Source: Microcystis aeruginosa FD4
GTDB lineage: Bacteria > Cyanobacteriota > Cyanobacteriia > Cyanobacteriales > Microcystaceae
NCBI RefSeq assembly: GCF_009792235.1
Contig: NZ_CP046973.1
Span: 992,001 to 1,056,000 of the forward strand
Length of the DNA: 64,000 nucleotides
Reading direction: 5' to 3'
Shown: positions 16,979 through 26,200 of the stretch, piece after piece
Numbering within the stretch: position 1 is the stretch's first letter
How the letters are laid out: each line of letters begins with the position of its first letter
Made by a program: the position numbers and the translations under genes
Notes under the pieces: model-generated
The model's input: only the letters and a program-made list of their open reading frames with translations
Database searches by the model: none
What the model was told of the DNA's origin: nothing

Positions 16979-18115
16979 ATGAATTTCCGTTTCGCCATTC
17001 TCAGCGATCCTCATATCGCTTTACCCACAACCATTTTGAACCATTCTAATCGCTTTCATCTGGTGGAAGTGAGTATTCCCGCTTTAAAAATTGTTTTAGA
17101 CCATCTCATCACCCTTAACCTCGATTTTCTGCTGATTGCCGGCGATTTAACCCAAGATGGTGAACCAGAAAATCATCGTTGGTTAGCCGATTGTTTAGCC
17201 ACTTTACCCTTTCCCGTCTATGTGGTGCCGGGTAATCATGATGTTTTGAGTTTAACCGCAACAGAAAACCAGATCGGTTTAGCTGATTTTCCCTTTTATT
17301 ATCAACAATTTGGTTACAGCCATCCCGAACAAATATACTACCAAAAAGAAATTTTACCAGGAGTGCAATTAATCGGTCTTAATTCCAATCAATTTGATGA
17401 CCAAGGTAAACAAATTGGCAGTTTAGATGCAGAACAATTGCATTGGTTAAAACAGACTTTACCAGCGCTAAAAAACGATCTAGTGATGGTGATGATCCAT
17501 CATAACGTTATCGAGCATTTACCCGGACAAAGCAATCATGAATTAGGTAAACGCTATATGTTGGCTAATGCGGTAGAACTGCTCGATATACTACAGGAAA
17601 ACGGCGTAAAATTGTTGATTACTGGTCATCTCCACGTGCAAGATTTGGCTTTTACCAGAGGTATCTATGAAATTACCACCGGTTCCCTCGTCAGTTATCC
17701 CCATCCCTACCGGGTGTTAGAATATTGCGAAAACACGGTTGAATTAGCCATAGAATCCTTTCATCTGCAAAATATACCGGGATGGGAGAATTTACCCGCT
17801 ATTTCTCGGCAATGGTTAGGCGATCGCTCTTATCCTTTTATGATGCGTTTATTAACCTGTCATCCCCTCAATCTTCCCGTGAGTCTAGCGGAGGAATTAG
17901 CCCCAAAATTACGCAATTTTTGGGCAGATGTGGCCCAAGGTGACACAATCTTCGATTTTAGCGATTTTCCGCCCCTAGTACGCCGTTATTTTTACGCTTT
18001 CAGTGCCATCGATCCCCTCGGTAATCCTCATTTTATCGACAATCAAGCTGTAATTAGTTTCAAGCATCAGTTTACTTATCAGCGCTCAAACTTGCTGGTA
18101 GAGTTGAGAGAATAG
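16979..18115 (+). CDS. Calcineurin-like metallophosphoesterase
   Basis: About 378 residues from ATG 16979; an in-frame TTG three codons earlier is less likely. The metal-binding motifs are in order: D-x-H in ILSDPHIALP, G-D-x-x-x-D/N in LLIAGDLTQDGEPENH, G-N-H-D in VVPGNHDVL, a lone His in MMIHHNVIEH, and G-H-x-H in LLITGHLHVQD. This is the class III cyclic-nucleotide phosphodiesterase (CpdA/Icc) pattern, but the C-terminal 100 residues are an extra domain not seen in CpdA, so the substrate is uncertain. A cyclic-AMP phosphodiesterase or other phosphodiester hydrolase is possible. Single gene. Confidence 0.85.
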   Translation: MNFRFAILSDPHIALPTTILNHSNRFHLVEVSIPALKIVLDHLITLNLDFLLIAGDLTQDGEPENHRWLADCLATLPFPVYVVPGNHDVLSLTATENQIGLADFPFYYQQFGYSHPEQIYYQKEILPGVQLIGLNSNQFDDQGKQIGSLDAEQLHWLKQTLPALKNDLVMVMIHHNVIEHLPGQSNHELGKRYMLANAVELLDILQENGVKLLITGHLHVQDLAFTRGIYEITTGSLVSYPHPYRVLEYCENTVELAIESFHLQNIPGWENLPAISRQWLGDRSYPFMMRLLTCHPLNLPVSLAEELAPKLRNFWADVAQGDTIFDFSDFPPLVRRYFYAFSAIDPLGNPHFIDNQAVISFKHQFTYQRSNLLVELRE

Positions 18116-18202
18116 CTGCAATAAATAATTAACTATAGCTATAGTTATGGCACTATCCGGCAGCGCGACCGCTATATTGGCAGAAAATATCAAAAAAAAT
18201 CA

Positions 18203-18688
18203 ATGGAAGCACTGAAAAAGGAATTAAAAAAAATCGGTTCTCTTGCCCTGTTTTTTTTCTTGGCTTTCGGTTATATTCTTCTGATCATGAAATTATTTCT
18301 GGAAGAGTATTCGATTACTACCTACGTTTTGGGTAAAGCGATCGTAGGAGCGATCCTTGCCGCAAAAACCGTGGCCATTCTCGACGCAGCCATGAAGCTA
18401 GAATGGTTAGAAAATCGACCCCGTTACGTTAGTATTCTGTATCGAACCTTTGTTTATACCCTAGCAGCACTGATTCTCGGCTCGATCGAGGGTTTTATCG
18501 AAGCTTATCTGGGAACGCGGGTAATTTCGGAGGCAATGGCCAAATTTTGGCAAAGGGAAAGTTTCTCTCAAATCCTTGCGGTTACTCTCTGTCTCGCAGT
18601 GGTTTTTTGTCTCCACAATCTCTGGCACGAAATCGATCGCTATTGGGGTAAAGGCAAATTGAGAAAATTTTTTCTCGATCGCTCCTAA
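18203..18688 (+). CDS. Conserved hypothetical membrane protein
   Basis: 161 residues with four hydrophobic segments (about residues 12-35, 40-65, 80-105 and 120-145) and a basic C-terminus (GKGKLRKFFLDRS). The short motif LEENRPRYVSILYR-like stretch (LEWLENRPRYVSILYRTFVYT) between helices two and three is well conserved in related small membrane proteins as I recall them, but no function is known. There is a clear ATG and a moderate upstream purine stretch. It is isolated between the phosphoesterase and petG, and a simple-repeat tract (about 18720-18900) follows. Confidence 0.65.
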   Translation: MEALKKELKKIGSLALFFFLAFGYILLIMKLFLEEYSITTYVLGKAIVGAILAAKTVAILDAAMKLEWLENRPRYVSILYRTFVYTLAALILGSIEGFIEAYLGTRVISEAMAKFWQRESFSQILAVTLCLAVVFCLHNLWHEIDRYWGKGKLRKFFLDRS

Positions 18689-18968
18689 AGTACAGCAGTT
18701 ATCTTCATGGTGAGATAGGAAGTTTTCCTTTTGGGGAGTCGGGAGATAGGATTTAGGGAGATAGGGATTTAGGGAAATTTCAGCTAAATTCCCCACTACC
18801 CCCCGCAACGCGCACGCAGTGACCACCCCACTACCCCAACACCCCACTACCCCCACGAAAAACTTTTTGCCGCAAACCCCATCTCCCCCCTGCTCGCCCT
18901 ATCTTTCGCAGGCGACCCCTGCTAGGATAAAATACGGGTGAAAAATTGCTAATCCAAGGAGTACAGAC

Positions 18969-19085
18969 GTGATTGAACCTTTAGTGCTAGGGATTGTCCT
19001 AGGCTTAATTCCCATTACCCTAGCGGGTTTGTTCGTTGCCGCCTATTTACAGTACAAACGGGGCAATCAATTCGGCTTAGACTAA
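18969..19085 (+). CDS. petG: Cytochrome b6f complex subunit 5 (PetG)
   Basis: A 38-residue single-span protein starting at GTG 18969 with AAGGAG ten bases upstream. The N-terminus (M)IEPLVLGIVLGLIPITLAGLF and the end YKRGNQFGLD are diagnostic for PetG, and the length is exact. PetG is one of the small subunits around the edge of the cytochrome b6f dimer and is needed for complex stability. It was too short to show as a long ORF. A stem-loop terminator follows at 19114-19154. Confidence 0.95.
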   Translation: MIEPLVLGIVLGLIPITLAGLFVAAYLQYKRGNQFGLD

Positions 19086-19113
19086 ATCTATCACGCCAAT
19101 CCCCCGAATTGAG

Positions 19114-19154
19114 AAAATCTCCCATCCAGCTAGGCACTAGACGGGAGATTTTTT
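19114..19154 (+). terminator. Rho-independent terminator of petG
   Basis: AAAATCTCCC pairs with GGGAGATTTT around a 19-base loop and is followed by further T residues, 28 bp after the petG stop codon. Confidence 0.8.
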
Positions 19155-19252
19155 GACATAGCAAATTTGCCGCTTAACAGATTGTTGATGCTGACGTTGC
19201 CATCCCTGCAAAATTCATCTGTCTTGGGAGATCGATCGCCTGAAAGCAAGAA

Positions 19253-19804
19253 CTAAACGGCTGTTAAACTAGGAAAACGAATGACAGTTTCGGTATATTC
19301 GGGAACCCATCCGGCGGTACTGGTGAAGTAACGCACTGCTTTAACTCGTTTACTGGCAGTGAGGTGAAACCAGTGTTCGCTGTGGGCGGGAACATTGATA
19401 TATTCTTGAGGTTGAATAGTTAATTCCCCCTGAGAACCATCGGCAAAGACAAAGCCAAAAACCCCCTCTCCATCAATGATATAACGCACCTCATCGTCAG
19501 CGTGGGTGTGACAGCGCTCGAATTTGGCCAGTAAAGTGTCGAGATTGGCAATGTCGGGGTGTAAAACGATTAAATCTCTAGCTTGATAACCCGCTTCTTG
19601 CTTTAGTTGCTCAAAATAACCGTCTAAGCTAGTTAAAACTATTTCTTTTTCTTCGTCAGTCAGAGAAGCTTGCTTAAGTAGCTGACGGGTGGCCTCGTTT
19701 TCGATCGGCCAATAGTTTAAAGTAACATTTAATTTAGCCAATTCCAGACTAATATCGGCTAACTGGGTATAGGTTGTCCCATTCTCTAAGCGTAGTATCG
19801 CCAT
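19253..19804 (-). CDS. mtnD: Acireductone dioxygenase
   Basis: A 183-residue cupin protein. The metal-binding motif of the ARD family is present as KFERCHTHADDEVRYIIDG (His, His, Glu), with the last His in VPAHSEHWFHL. The reaction splits acireductone in the methionine salvage pathway: the Fe form yields 2-keto-4-methylthiobutyrate and formate, and the Ni form gives methylthiopropionate, formate and CO. Length and order are typical. No other mtn gene is adjacent. It is divergent from tRNA-Ala. Confidence 0.92.
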   Translation of the reverse strand: MAILRLENGTTYTQLADISLELAKLNVTLNYWPIENEATRQLLKQASLTDEEKEIVLTSLDGYFEQLKQEAGYQARDLIVLHPDIANLDTLLAKFERCHTHADDEVRYIIDGEGVFGFVFADGSQGELTIQPQEYINVPAHSEHWFHLTASKRVKAVRYFTSTAGWVPEYTETVIRFPSLTAV

Positions 19805-19935
19805 TGGTTATCATCCTCAAGATTACTTTTTCTATTTTAAAGTTTTCCAGAGAGAAGCCGCTCGATTTTTTGTCCCTCGATCCCTTGCCAGTTCCTAGGA
19901 TTTTCTCCTCAAAAATGCTATTATGTCCTATATAT

Positions 19936-20008
19936 GGGGAATTAGCTCAGTTGGTAGAGCGCTGCGATCGCACCGCAGAGGTCAGGGATTCGAGTTCCCT
20001 ATTCTCCA
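19936..20008 (+). tRNA. tRNA-Ala (anticodon CGC)
   Basis: A 73-base cloverleaf: acceptor GGGGAAT/ATTCTCC with the G3-U70 pair that defines alanine identity, D arm AGCTCAGTTGGTAGAGC, anticodon stem CTGCG/CGCAG with loop ATCGCAC (anticodon CGC), and T arm with GATTCGAGTT. CCA is not fully encoded. A MITE family D copy begins 40 bp downstream. Confidence 0.93.
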
Positions 20009-20047
20009 TTGGCCAGAGATACTAACCGCTTTTCAAGGTTCAAGAAA

Positions 20048-20296
20048 GGGACTTGCGTAGGAATAATATCCCAGCTTTGAAAATCGCTCTGTAGAAGAAC
20101 CAGACCAGCCAGATGGTACATTATCAAAGCGCAAGTCCCCAACATCTCGAAGGCTCTCCCCCTATTTAGGGTGATCAGCAAACCCCCTCCGCGCGGAGGG
20201 CGCAGGTTCCTTGCGCCCCTACAGTAACGGATTTTGTCCACAATGTAGGGGCGAACTGCGTTCGCCCAAAAGGTACATTATCAAAGCGCAAGTCCC
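20048..20296 (+). repeat. MITE family D copy 3 (complete ends)
   Basis: It runs from GGGACTTGCG to CGCAAGTCCC and matches the two copies at 2.3-3.2 kb. Here a short internal segment differs: the 'ttattggaagggggc' block of the other copies is replaced by 'caacat'. It lies between tRNA-Ala and the stop codon of the large membrane-protein gene. Non-coding. Confidence 0.78.
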
Positions 20297-20301
20297 AAAG
20301 A

Positions 20302-22482
20302 TTATGAACCAGTCTCAACTTCCCCAAAAGGCGTTACTTTTATTTCTGGGGAGAATAGCAGAAGATTACTGACAGAAAAGCTAAAAGATTTGACCTGTGG
20401 TGGTAATTTTCCTTGAAAAAATGCCATTAATTCCTGATCATTTCTTGGTAAGTGACTAAGGATAACTCCATTAGCTGAATTATCTTGAACAAAGCGAAAA
20501 TTGGCTTGAGTTCCATCGAGATAATTAACGTTAATTATCACGGGGGGGATTCTAAAGAGTTGTTTGACTATTTTACCCAACCAAGAATATTCAAATTTAA
20601 CTTGAACACGAGTAATCCCACTATTACGAGTAGGTAATTCATAGACTTGATCCCAAGTAATATTAGTAGTCTCTCCTAGAGGGGTTGGACTACAACGACT
20701 GACTTTTTGTTTTTCTAAAAGATAAAAGTTGGTTTTGATTGCGGGGACTTGGAATGGCGAATTTACCGAGTCAAGTTGATAATTACAAACCACATAGGAA
20801 AAAGCTTTAGGTTCATCAAAAAAAGGATGTCTGCCATCAATAGATTGAAAGTGATAAATCAGATAATCTCTGGGAGATTGAGATAAGCTTTGATAATTTA
20901 GTTCATCCAGTTTTTCTGTATAAGCAGAATAGGATTGAATAATCGGCCTCGGTTTCCAATTAAGCTGATTGCCCGGAATAAGTGAAAATTCCCACGGAAT
21001 TATATCAATAGTTTTGCCTTGCACTTTTTCCAGCACAGAATCGGGAAGTTTTAGTCGATTATTTAGCTTAACTAAATTTTCGCTCGTAATCCTTTGAACC
21101 TCTGCTTGAAATTTCTTTATATCGAGCAATAAAACAACCCTATTTATGTTATTGGCTACTTTGGCAGGATTGAGTTTACTAAATTGATAATTTCTAAGAG
21201 TTGAAATAACGACACAAGATAGTAATAAAATTAAGTAGGTAATGTATAATTTGGGTTTATTCTTAACTGGATTATTGTCAATTTTGATAAAATATAATGA
21301 GATGATTAGCAGGACAATAATACAGAACAGCACTACATGAGAATCCTGACGAACAAATCCGTGCTTAAATCCTAAAAATAGAGGAAATAGCAGGGCAATA
21401 CTTAGGCTGGTTGAACCACTATTGCACAGACGAAAAAGTAGATTTATTATCACTGCACAACATAATATTGCTAAGAGGGCATTTATATCTCTGATCAATG
21501 ATATAAATGCTCTCTTAGAACCTGTAAGACTCATGGCACTGGAATAACCTGAAGATATTGACCAAGAATTGAGTATATATTCATATAAAGAAGGAAAGTT
21601 ATTTGATGAAAAACTTTGAATCAATAAAGTTGTATAAAACAGATAAAAAACTAGATAAGGTAATAATTTTTTTAAAAATGTTATCAGCCTTGTTTTATTC
21701 AAAATTTTATCAATAACAAAAGCTACTATTCCAGAAATTATAAAATTAACCAATAGTTTTGTTAAAACTGTTATCGATTGACCAGAATATAAAAAAATAC
21801 TAGCAACGGAAATAGCGATTAAAGTGAAATTAAACAGGGATTGAATATATTTACTCAAATTCTTTAGTTTTTGTTTTCTATAGGCTAGGTAAAAGCCGGA
21901 AAATAAAAAGAGATAAAAAGTACCTGCTATATAAATTCCCAAGGTTAACTTAGTTAAAATAGCTAACCCAGTAAACATACCTACTATAATAGAATTTACT
22001 TGTAAATATTTTACAAAAAATTTCTCAAAACTTAAAGCCAGTAAAAATATAGAAAATATTTGATAATCTGTAGTAAATCCTATAGTATTTTTGTAATGAA
22101 CTCCTAGTAAAAATATAAAAATAAAATTAATTACTATCAATATTTTAAGACTATTTGTTTGTAACTTTATGATCCTTAAAATCAATAATCCTAATAGTAC
22201 AAAATGAACGGCAAATCTGAAAATTATAATTTGCTTAAAATTGCTAGATAAAGCAGCTCCTTGCATTAAATATCCCAGAGGGCCATAGGTAAAAACTATC
22301 TCTTTTCCAAAAACTAACTTTTCCTTGGCTGCTTGACTAATTCCGTAAGACCAAGAAGCATCTAATCCGGGATTTATTAAGTGTATCGTCGGCAAAAATG
22401 CCAAAAACAGGTAAATCAGAGTTAGACTAATAATTAAATTAAAAACAATTGTTTTTGAAGCAAGTATTTTGGTGATTTGCAT
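20302..22482 (-). CDS. Large polytopic membrane protein, possibly a surface-glycan enzyme
   Basis: 726 residues. The first 420 contain about eleven to twelve transmembrane helices, separated by short loops; the first outer loop holds INPGLDASWSYGIS, with an Asp near the end of helix one as in many membrane glycosyltransferases of the GT-C type. The C-terminal 300 residues are soluble and probably periplasmic. No family is firmly recognised. The gene is AT-rich compared with its neighbours. It is 24 bp downstream of an NAD-dependent epimerase gene and near a GtrA-GT2 gene, so a role in making or modifying a surface polysaccharide is a reasonable inference. Confidence 0.6.
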   Translation of the reverse strand: MQITKILASKTIVFNLIISLTLIYLFLAFLPTIHLINPGLDASWSYGISQAAKEKLVFGKEIVFTYGPLGYLMQGAALSSNFKQIIIFRFAVHFVLLGLLILRIIKLQTNSLKILIVINFIFIFLLGVHYKNTIGFTTDYQIFSIFLLALSFEKFFVKYLQVNSIIVGMFTGLAILTKLTLGIYIAGTFYLFLFSGFYLAYRKQKLKNLSKYIQSLFNFTLIAISVASIFLYSGQSITVLTKLLVNFIISGIVAFVIDKILNKTRLITFLKKLLPYLVFYLFYTTLLIQSFSSNNFPSLYEYILNSWSISSGYSSAMSLTGSKRAFISLIRDINALLAILCCAVIINLLFRLCNSGSTSLSIALLFPLFLGFKHGFVRQDSHVVLFCIIVLLIISLYFIKIDNNPVKNKPKLYITYLILLLSCVVISTLRNYQFSKLNPAKVANNINRVVLLLDIKKFQAEVQRITSENLVKLNNRLKLPDSVLEKVQGKTIDIIPWEFSLIPGNQLNWKPRPIIQSYSAYTEKLDELNYQSLSQSPRDYLIYHFQSIDGRHPFFDEPKAFSYVVCNYQLDSVNSPFQVPAIKTNFYLLEKQKVSRCSPTPLGETTNITWDQVYELPTRNSGITRVQVKFEYSWLGKIVKQLFRIPPVIINVNYLDGTQANFRFVQDNSANGVILSHLPRNDQELMAFFQGKLPPQVKSFSFSVSNLLLFSPEIKVTPFGEVETGS

Positions 22483-22505
22483 AGCCTTATTTCCAGAATT
22501 TTTCT

Positions 22506-23570
22506 TTAAAAAATACCTTTTAATTCCTTTTCATGGGTATGAATCCAATCAAAAATATCTTGGATTAATTTTCTACCGTCTCGCTGGGGTTGCCATCCAG
22601 TCATAGAACTGATTTTGCGAGAATCAGTGATAAAAATTGGCATATCTCCGGTGCGATTTTCGGGAATTGCCTCAATCATTATACTATTGCCCGTGATTTC
22701 TTGACATAGTTTTGTGGTTTCATAAAGAGACAAGGAAAAATCTTGCCCACCCCCCACATTAAAAGTCTGCCCTTTGAATTGTGCTAAATTAGCAATCTGA
22801 ATATCGATTAAATCGAGTAAATCAGCTACATGAAGAAAATCTCTAACCTGTTTCCCTGTACCCCCATAACCGATATATTTTAAGGACTTCTGAAAGTAAT
22901 GATTAGCCACCCAAAGGGCAAAAACTCCCTGATCAACTTTTCCCATCTGCCAAGGACCGGTTAAAACTCCACAGCGATTAATTAAAGTTCTTAATCCGTA
23001 GGCATCCCCATATTCATTAATAATCAATTCCGATGCTAACTTAGTGGAACCGTAGAGAGAACGGGGCAAATCTAGGGGAAATTGTTCACTGATACCAAAA
23101 GCAGAAACCCCGGGTAAATTTTGCTGTTCAGATAAATGAAAACGAGTATCTGTTTCTGTATAGTTTAATTGATTAAGATAGGCAATGGGATAAACTCTGC
23201 TGGTGGAGAGAAAAATAAAATCTGCTTGGGTTTGTCTAGCTAATTCTAAACAGTTAATCGTTCCAATTAAGTTAGTCTGCAAAACGTAGCCCGGGGAAGT
23301 ATAACCAGCTAAAACGGAAGGTTCTGCCGAACATTCTAGGATTAAATCCACTGGCAAAGCGGATGCTTCTAAGTCTTCTGCATTTCTGACATCTCCATGA
23401 ACAAACTCAATTCTCGCTTGTTTGAGACGGGGAATATTTAATTCAGAACCGCGACGTTTTAAGTTATCTAAGGCGATAATTTTCCAGTCGGGATAACGTT
23501 GGGCTAATCCTAAACCTAAAGAACTGCCCACAAAACCCGCACCACCAGTAATTAACACTCGTCTAGTCAT
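22506..23570 (-). CDS. NAD-dependent sugar-nucleotide epimerase/dehydratase
   Basis: 354 residues from ATG 23570, chosen because AGGAG lies eight bases upstream; a TTG at 23576 is too close to it. This is an extended short-chain dehydrogenase fold with GGAGFVGSSLGLGLA at the N-terminus, a DVRNAEDLE acidic region, serine in FLSTSRVYP and the Y-x-x-x-K pair in LYGSTKLASELI. It is closest in pattern to CDP-paratose 2-epimerase and UDP-glucose 4-epimerase relatives. It should make a nucleotide-sugar precursor for the glycan built by the surrounding genes. The exact substrate cannot be read from the sequence. Confidence 0.82.
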   Translation of the reverse strand: MTRRVLITGGAGFVGSSLGLGLAQRYPDWKIIALDNLKRRGSELNIPRLKQARIEFVHGDVRNAEDLEASALPVDLILECSAEPSVLAGYTSPGYVLQTNLIGTINCLELARQTQADFIFLSTSRVYPIAYLNQLNYTETDTRFHLSEQQNLPGVSAFGISEQFPLDLPRSLYGSTKLASELIINEYGDAYGLRTLINRCGVLTGPWQMGKVDQGVFALWVANHYFQKSLKYIGYGGTGKQVRDFLHVADLLDLIDIQIANLAQFKGQTFNVGGGQDFSLSLYETTKLCQEITGNSIMIEAIPENRTGDMPIFITDSRKISSMTGWQPQRDGRKLIQDIFDWIHTHEKELKGIF

Positions 23571-23597
23571 CAACAATACTCCTCTAGATAATAATTA

Positions 23598-24869
23598 TCA
23601 AACGACTTGATTCTTTTTCTGTTTGCGCTTATAGTCGCCTCTAGAAAAGTGTTTTTCTAACCAGATAGAGAGAACTATAAATAAATAACGACTGCCCATT
23701 TCCTTGAGTTTTAACTTGGAAACCCCCGTGGTACGATTGCGCCAAGTGATGGGAATTGTCGTGTAGGAATATCCTCGCACGATCGCTTTTAAGGGCATCT
23801 CTACTGTTAAATTAAAATGGTGAGATAGTAGAGGTGAGATTCCTTCGATAACCTCCTTACGATAGATTTTAAAGGCGTTAGTAGTGTCATTAAATTTTAG
23901 CCCAAATAAAACTTGAATGAAGAGATTAGCCAAACGATTAATGAATAGCTTGTGTATGGGATAATCAATAACTTTTCCTCCTTTGATAAAACGGGAACCA
24001 AAAACGCAATCGTAGCCTTCTTGGAGCTTATAATAATAGTCCACCATGTTATCGGGAGAGTCGGAATTATCTGCCATTACTACTGCCACTGCATCACCGC
24101 TAAAATTTTCTAATCCACAGCGCACCGCAAAACCAAACCCGTTAGGATAATAGTTATTAATGTAGCGAATCCGAGGATTTTCTTGGTTGATTTTTTGCAG
24201 AACTGCTTCGGTGTTATCTTTGCTATTGTCATTAACAACTAGGATTTCATAATCAATTCTATCCTCTTTTAAACGTTCAGATATTAAGTTAGTGGTGCTT
24301 TCGATGCAATCTTCTTCGTTGTAAGCAGGAATAACTATTGATAAGGTTTTTACTGCATAGTTATCCCTTGATTGACGTGGGTGAGAGTAACCGTCCATCT
24401 CGAAAGCTGGTGCTAATCCTTCGGGATAGTACATTTCTGTCTCATTAGTCTTATTCTTGGGTTTAAAAACTAGGCTATCACTGGCGACATAATTAATACT
24501 AGCCCCCACTAAAACCCCAATCATTGTGTTAACTCCAGGGCTAATTCCTAACCAGTTTAAGAAGGGAAATATCAAAAAAACTCGCAGTAAAACTGCTAAA
24601 CCTGCCGAGAGATGATAGAGAGGAAGTTGTATCAAAATCACATCTCTAATTGTCCAATCTCCTCCAGTCCACACCCAGATTCTATAGATAAAGAAACTGG
24701 CAATTAAAGATATTTCTATCGAAATGACATTAGCAACATTCTTCAGAAATGGGGTATTAAATCCCAAGTCATCAATGAACCAATAAATTAAGAATAAGTT
24801 GATTAGAAATGCCACTCCCCCAGCAATGAGAAATCGGAAAATTTTATTGTTGTAGATTTTAGTTAACAT
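23598..24869 (-). CDS. GtrA-like membrane domain fused to a family 2 glycosyltransferase
   Basis: 423 residues. Residues 1-130 form a GtrA-like four-helix membrane domain (FLIAGGVAFLINLFLIYWFI at the start). A linker (about 131-160) is followed by a GT2 catalytic domain (LSIVIPAYNEEDCIESTT, YEILVVNDNSKDNTE, VVMADNSDSPDN in the place of the usual metal-binding Asp motif, and GSRFIKGGK), ending with WRNRTTGVSKLKLKEM. GtrA and polyprenyl-phosphate GT2 enzymes normally work together to make and flip a lipid-linked sugar; here both are one chain, with the membrane domain first. It is 28 bp upstream of the epimerase gene. Confidence 0.85.
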   Translation of the reverse strand: MLTKIYNNKIFRFLIAGGVAFLINLFLIYWFIDDLGFNTPFLKNVANVISIEISLIASFFIYRIWVWTGGDWTIRDVILIQLPLYHLSAGLAVLLRVFLIFPFLNWLGISPGVNTMIGVLVGASINYVASDSLVFKPKNKTNETEMYYPEGLAPAFEMDGYSHPRQSRDNYAVKTLSIVIPAYNEEDCIESTTNLISERLKEDRIDYEILVVNDNSKDNTEAVLQKINQENPRIRYINNYYPNGFGFAVRCGLENFSGDAVAVVMADNSDSPDNMVDYYYKLQEGYDCVFGSRFIKGGKVIDYPIHKLFINRLANLFIQVLFGLKFNDTTNAFKIYRKEVIEGISPLLSHHFNLTVEMPLKAIVRGYSYTTIPITWRNRTTGVSKLKLKEMGSRYLFIVLSIWLEKHFSRGDYKRKQKKNQVV

Positions 24870-25062
24870 AATAGTCTCTTAAAACATGATCTGGTTTAGT
24901 TTTTCTAGGTCAATATTGCTCTATTAATAACATTATTAATGTCCTCTGGTTAACTAATTAACATAGTTCCTCAATTACTAGCAGTATATTTGGCTAAAAA
25001 TAACTTTTGTAACGAGGGAAAACTAGCAGATAAAAGCTGACCAGAATAATTCTTGATTTACC

Positions 25063-26130
25063 CTAAGTCCAACGGCTAACGTTTTGACTAAAAATCTCTT
25101 TGAGAATATCTGTTACCGTGTAGGTTAACTGCCAATCAGGATAATGATTTTTAAACTTACTCACATCAGAAATCCACCAAATATGATCACCAATACGATT
25201 AGTCTCTACATACTGCCAGTTTAACTTTTTATCTGCAATCGCTTCACATTCTTGAATAGCTTCTAACATGGAACAATTACTAAAGCGACTACCACCGATA
25301 TTATAAACTTCTGCTACTCGCGGAGTCTGATAAAAATGATAGAAAGCATTGACAAGATCGTAACTATGAATATTATCGCGTACCTGCTTACCCTTATAGC
25401 CATAAATACTGTATTCTTTGCCAGTCATCGTACATTTCATTAAGTAGGATAAAAACCCGTGTAATTGGGTTCCCGAATGACTTGGACCGGTTAAACAACC
25501 ACCACGAAAAGAGGCAGTTTTCATCTCAAAATAACGCCCGTATTCCTGTACCAACACATCCGCTGCCACTTTCGAGGCACCAAACAAAGAATGTTTACAA
25601 GCATCAATACTCATCAACTCGTCAATACCTTGAGCAAAATAAGAATGATTTTCCGAGATTTCCCAACGTAATTCTTTTTCTACTAAAGGCAATTCATTCG
25701 GTCTATCCCCGTAAACTTTATTGGTGGAACAGAAAATAAATACTGCTTGGGGACATTGTTGACGAGTATTTTCTAATAATACTAAAGTTCCGTTAGCATT
25801 GACACTAAAATCCATATAGGGATCCTTAGCTGCCCAATCGTGGGAAGGTTGCGCCGCCGTGTGGATAATTAAGGATATATCATGACTATAGGTTTTAAAT
25901 ATAGCTGCAATAGCTTCATGATCGCGAATATCTACAGCATGGTGAATGTATTTATCCCCGTAATCTTGGGATAATTTGGCTCGATTCCACTCCGTTGAAG
26001 CGTCTTCGCCAAAAAATACCTGACGCATATTATTATCGATACCGACGACAGTATAACCCCGATCACAAAAAAATCGTACTGATTCGGAACCGATTAAACC
26101 AGCAGAACCAGTTACTAGAACGATCGCCAT
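25063..26130 (-). CDS. NAD-dependent epimerase (CDP-tyvelose-epimerase-like)
   Basis: 355 residues from ATG 26130, which follows GGATATAG and gives the usual start MAIVLVTGSAGLIGSE; the open frame to 26223 would add 31 residues and overlap coaX. The GxxGxxG NAD site, VDIRDHEAIAAIF, and the FCSTNKVYGD segment place it in the extended SDR epimerase group that includes RfbE. In the usual Y-x-x-x-K pair the tyrosine is replaced: the sequence reads LFGASKVAAD. It is 193 bp upstream of the GtrA-GT2 gene, same strand, and probably serves the same glycan. Confidence 0.8.
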   Translation of the reverse strand: MAIVLVTGSAGLIGSESVRFFCDRGYTVVGIDNNMRQVFFGEDASTEWNRAKLSQDYGDKYIHHAVDIRDHEAIAAIFKTYSHDISLIIHTAAQPSHDWAAKDPYMDFSVNANGTLVLLENTRQQCPQAVFIFCSTNKVYGDRPNELPLVEKELRWEISENHSYFAQGIDELMSIDACKHSLFGASKVAADVLVQEYGRYFEMKTASFRGGCLTGPSHSGTQLHGFLSYLMKCTMTGKEYSIYGYKGKQVRDNIHSYDLVNAFYHFYQTPRVAEVYNIGGSRFSNCSMLEAIQECEAIADKKLNWQYVETNRIGDHIWWISDVSKFKNHYPDWQLTYTVTDILKEIFSQNVSRWT

Positions 26131-26200
26131 AACTATATCCTGAATTTTTTGCCTAGTTGTTGAGAAATTTCCCAAGTTGAGAAAACTTTCCCCGACTTTA

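Noticed and set aside
18461..18856. 131-residue minus-strand ORF over the small membrane-protein gene
   Set aside because: Antisense to a better ORF and its N-terminus lies in simple repeats.
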